DNA of 64,000 nt. It comes from Sphingomonas bacterium (GTDB taxonomy: Bacteria > Pseudomonadota > Alphaproteobacteria > Sphingomonadales > Sphingomonadaceae). Shown piece after piece: positions 63,388-64,000 of this stretch. Under the pieces are notes generated by a model that was not told the DNA's origin, ran no database searches, and saw nothing but the letters and a program-made list of their open reading frames with translations. The stretch lies in NCBI RefSeq assembly GCF_903642285.1, contig NZ_CAHJWJ010000015.1, positions 1 through 64,000 on the forward strand. The letters run 5' to 3'. The translations under genes and the position numbers were made by a program. How positions within the stretch are numbered: position 1 is the first letter of the stretch; each line of letters opens with the position of its first letter.

Positions 63388-63405
63388 CCCCGGCGAAGGC
63401 CGGGG
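63388..63405. repeat. Right copy of the 18-bp casposon target-site duplication
   Basis: CCCCGGCGAAGGCCGGGG, identical to 49116-49133 and followed by TCCAGATACG, which continues the host REP. The right REP arm (63464-63488) is intact, so the element entered the left arm of a bidirectional REP. Confidence 0.8.
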
Positions 63406-63488
63406 TCCAGATACGCAGGTCTGACAACGAAGCGGTTTGCGCCGCCACAAGCGGCTGGAAGTTGGACCCCGGCCTTCGCCGGGGCGGG
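63388..63488. repeat. Bidirectional REP palindrome whose left arm was the casposon target
   Basis: The left arm core (63388-63405) and the inverted right arm GGACCCCGGCCTTCGCCGGG (from 63464) flank a spacer with ACGAAGCG also present in the REP at 47397. Without the casposon the left arm would join the sequence ending at 49133. Confidence 0.75.
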
Positions 63489-63514
63489 GGAAGGCAGGCC
63501 TTCGCCCGTTCGCC

Positions 63515-63847
63515 TCAGCGATTGCCGAGCGCGACGATGTGATCGAACACCGCCGGGTGGATCGGCTTGGCGAAGGCGCAGCCATATTTGAACTTGTCGC
63601 GCCAGGCGACCACCGCCTCGAGCGCGGCCATGCCGGGCAGCGTCAGCCATACGATCGTACCGGGCCATAGCGTGAAGCTGGTTTCCGCGCGGAAGCCCGA
63701 TTGCGACAGGTCGGTCACCTCGATCTCGAAGCGGGTCTGGCCACGGTCGCGCAGGTGCGCGCGCATCTTGACCGAACGCCGGAGCGCATGGCGATTCTCT
63801 TCGCCGGTCACCGGCTCGATCGGATCGTGGAAGGCGGGCTGGGTCAT
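63515..63847 (-). CDS. PilZ-domain protein
   Basis: 110 residues. The PilZ signature begins with the Arg-rich RHALRRSVKMRAHLRDRG and continues with FEIEVTDLSQSGFRAETSFT (D/NxSxxG) and GTIVWLTLPGMAALEAVVAW. Such proteins bind cyclic di-GMP. The first Arg motif is RHALRRS rather than a strict RxxxR, so binding should be checked. It is host chromosome, downstream of the REP and convergent with hsdR. Confidence 0.82.
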   Translation of the reverse strand: MTQPAFHDPIEPVTGEENRHALRRSVKMRAHLRDRGQTRFEIEVTDLSQSGFRAETSFTLWPGTIVWLTLPGMAALEAVVAWRDKFKYGCAFAKPIHPAVFDHIVALGNR

Positions 63848-63871
63848 GGCGACCCTTATCGCGCGAGGAGG

Positions 63872-64000
63872 TTACTTTTCCGCAAACGCCCCGGTCGGTG
63901 GCGCGCTCGAAACGGGAGCCCGCACGCCGGCATGCCGCCGCCGTTTCAACTCCGCCTTCAGGGCCTCGGGACGCGGTGCCACCAGGAAACCGAAGCTGAC
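63872..64000 (-). CDS. 3' end of an unidentified gene (5' part outside window)
   Basis: The minus strand holds an open frame of 42 codons to TAA at 63872, ending FGFLVAPRPEALKAELKRRR, HAGVRAPVSSAPPTGAFAEK. A basic helix followed by a Pro/Ala-rich tail is seen, but no family is recognisable from this piece. It lies 24 bp upstream of the PilZ gene start in the same orientation, so the two may share an operon. Confidence 0.45.
   Translation of the reverse strand, partial: VSFGFLVAPRPEALKAELKRRRHAGVRAPVSSAPPTGAFAEK

Overview
The window looks like chromosomal DNA of a sphingomonad-type alphaproteobacterium (Sphingomonadaceae; this is an inference from gene content). The DNA is very GC-rich, start codons GTG and TTG are common, TonB-dependent receptors are abundant, and the housekeeping block carries a class I lysyl-tRNA synthetase, a ubiquinol-cytochrome c chaperone next to a DUF177/YceD protein, an SdhAF4-type protein, and bidirectional REP palindromes.

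Layout. 1-9.5 kb is a catabolic locus. A tightly overlapping minus-strand operon encodes amidohydrolase, beta-decarboxylating dehydrogenase, aldehyde dehydrogenase, cupin, hydroxypyruvate-isomerase-like protein, ABM monooxygenase and a second amidohydrolase. It is divergent from a GntR/HutC regulator, an ACS-family MFS transporter and an OprP-like porin, so uptake across both membranes, breakdown and control sit together. 9.5-15.8 kb is a decaying zone: a truncated Tat-signal gene, an intact epimerase, and a frameshifted XRE regulator. It ends with a DCC/DUF4166-like/DUF2269/SDR-DoxX operon broken by many single-base frameshifts and fused to the 5' part of a TonB receptor gene. 15.8-26.5 kb is a lipid/ester-type catabolic region: secretory lipase, TonB receptor, esterase, LysR, acyl-CoA ligase, 2-methylacyl-CoA racemase-like protein, a carboxylesterase remnant and acyl-CoA dehydrogenase. 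It is terminated by a degraded IS481-family element that cut off an SDR gene. 27.7-49.1 kb is ordinary core chromosome with intact frames: HerA-type ATPase, TauE/TIGR02186, glycosyltransferase, BamE, UQCC-type chaperone, DUF177, SixA, DinG-like helicase, TetR/SDR pair, LysRS-I, ThrRS, LD-carboxypeptidase, Mpl, RsmB and SdhAF4.

49.13-63.39 kb is the most interesting part: a 14.25-kb element with about 40-bp imperfect terminal inverted repeats, flanked by an 18-bp direct repeat. It encodes a solo Cas1 (no Cas2, no CRISPR array), a family B DNA polymerase, an HNH nuclease and HTH proteins. That is the gene and end structure of a casposon, a transposon that uses Cas1 as its integrase. It is inserted inside one arm of a host REP palindrome and carries a complete type I restriction-modification system (hsdM, hsdS, hsdR) with an Abi_C-like gene between hsdS and hsdR. 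cas1 is split by an apparent one-base deletion and the Abi-like gene has an in-frame TGA, so this copy may be immobile but may still provide restriction.

After the element the host resumes with the rest of the REP, a PilZ protein and the 3' end of an unidentified gene. Single-base frame breaks are concentrated in accessory regions and absent from the core genes. I read this as real decay rather than uniform sequencing error, but only read data can settle it.
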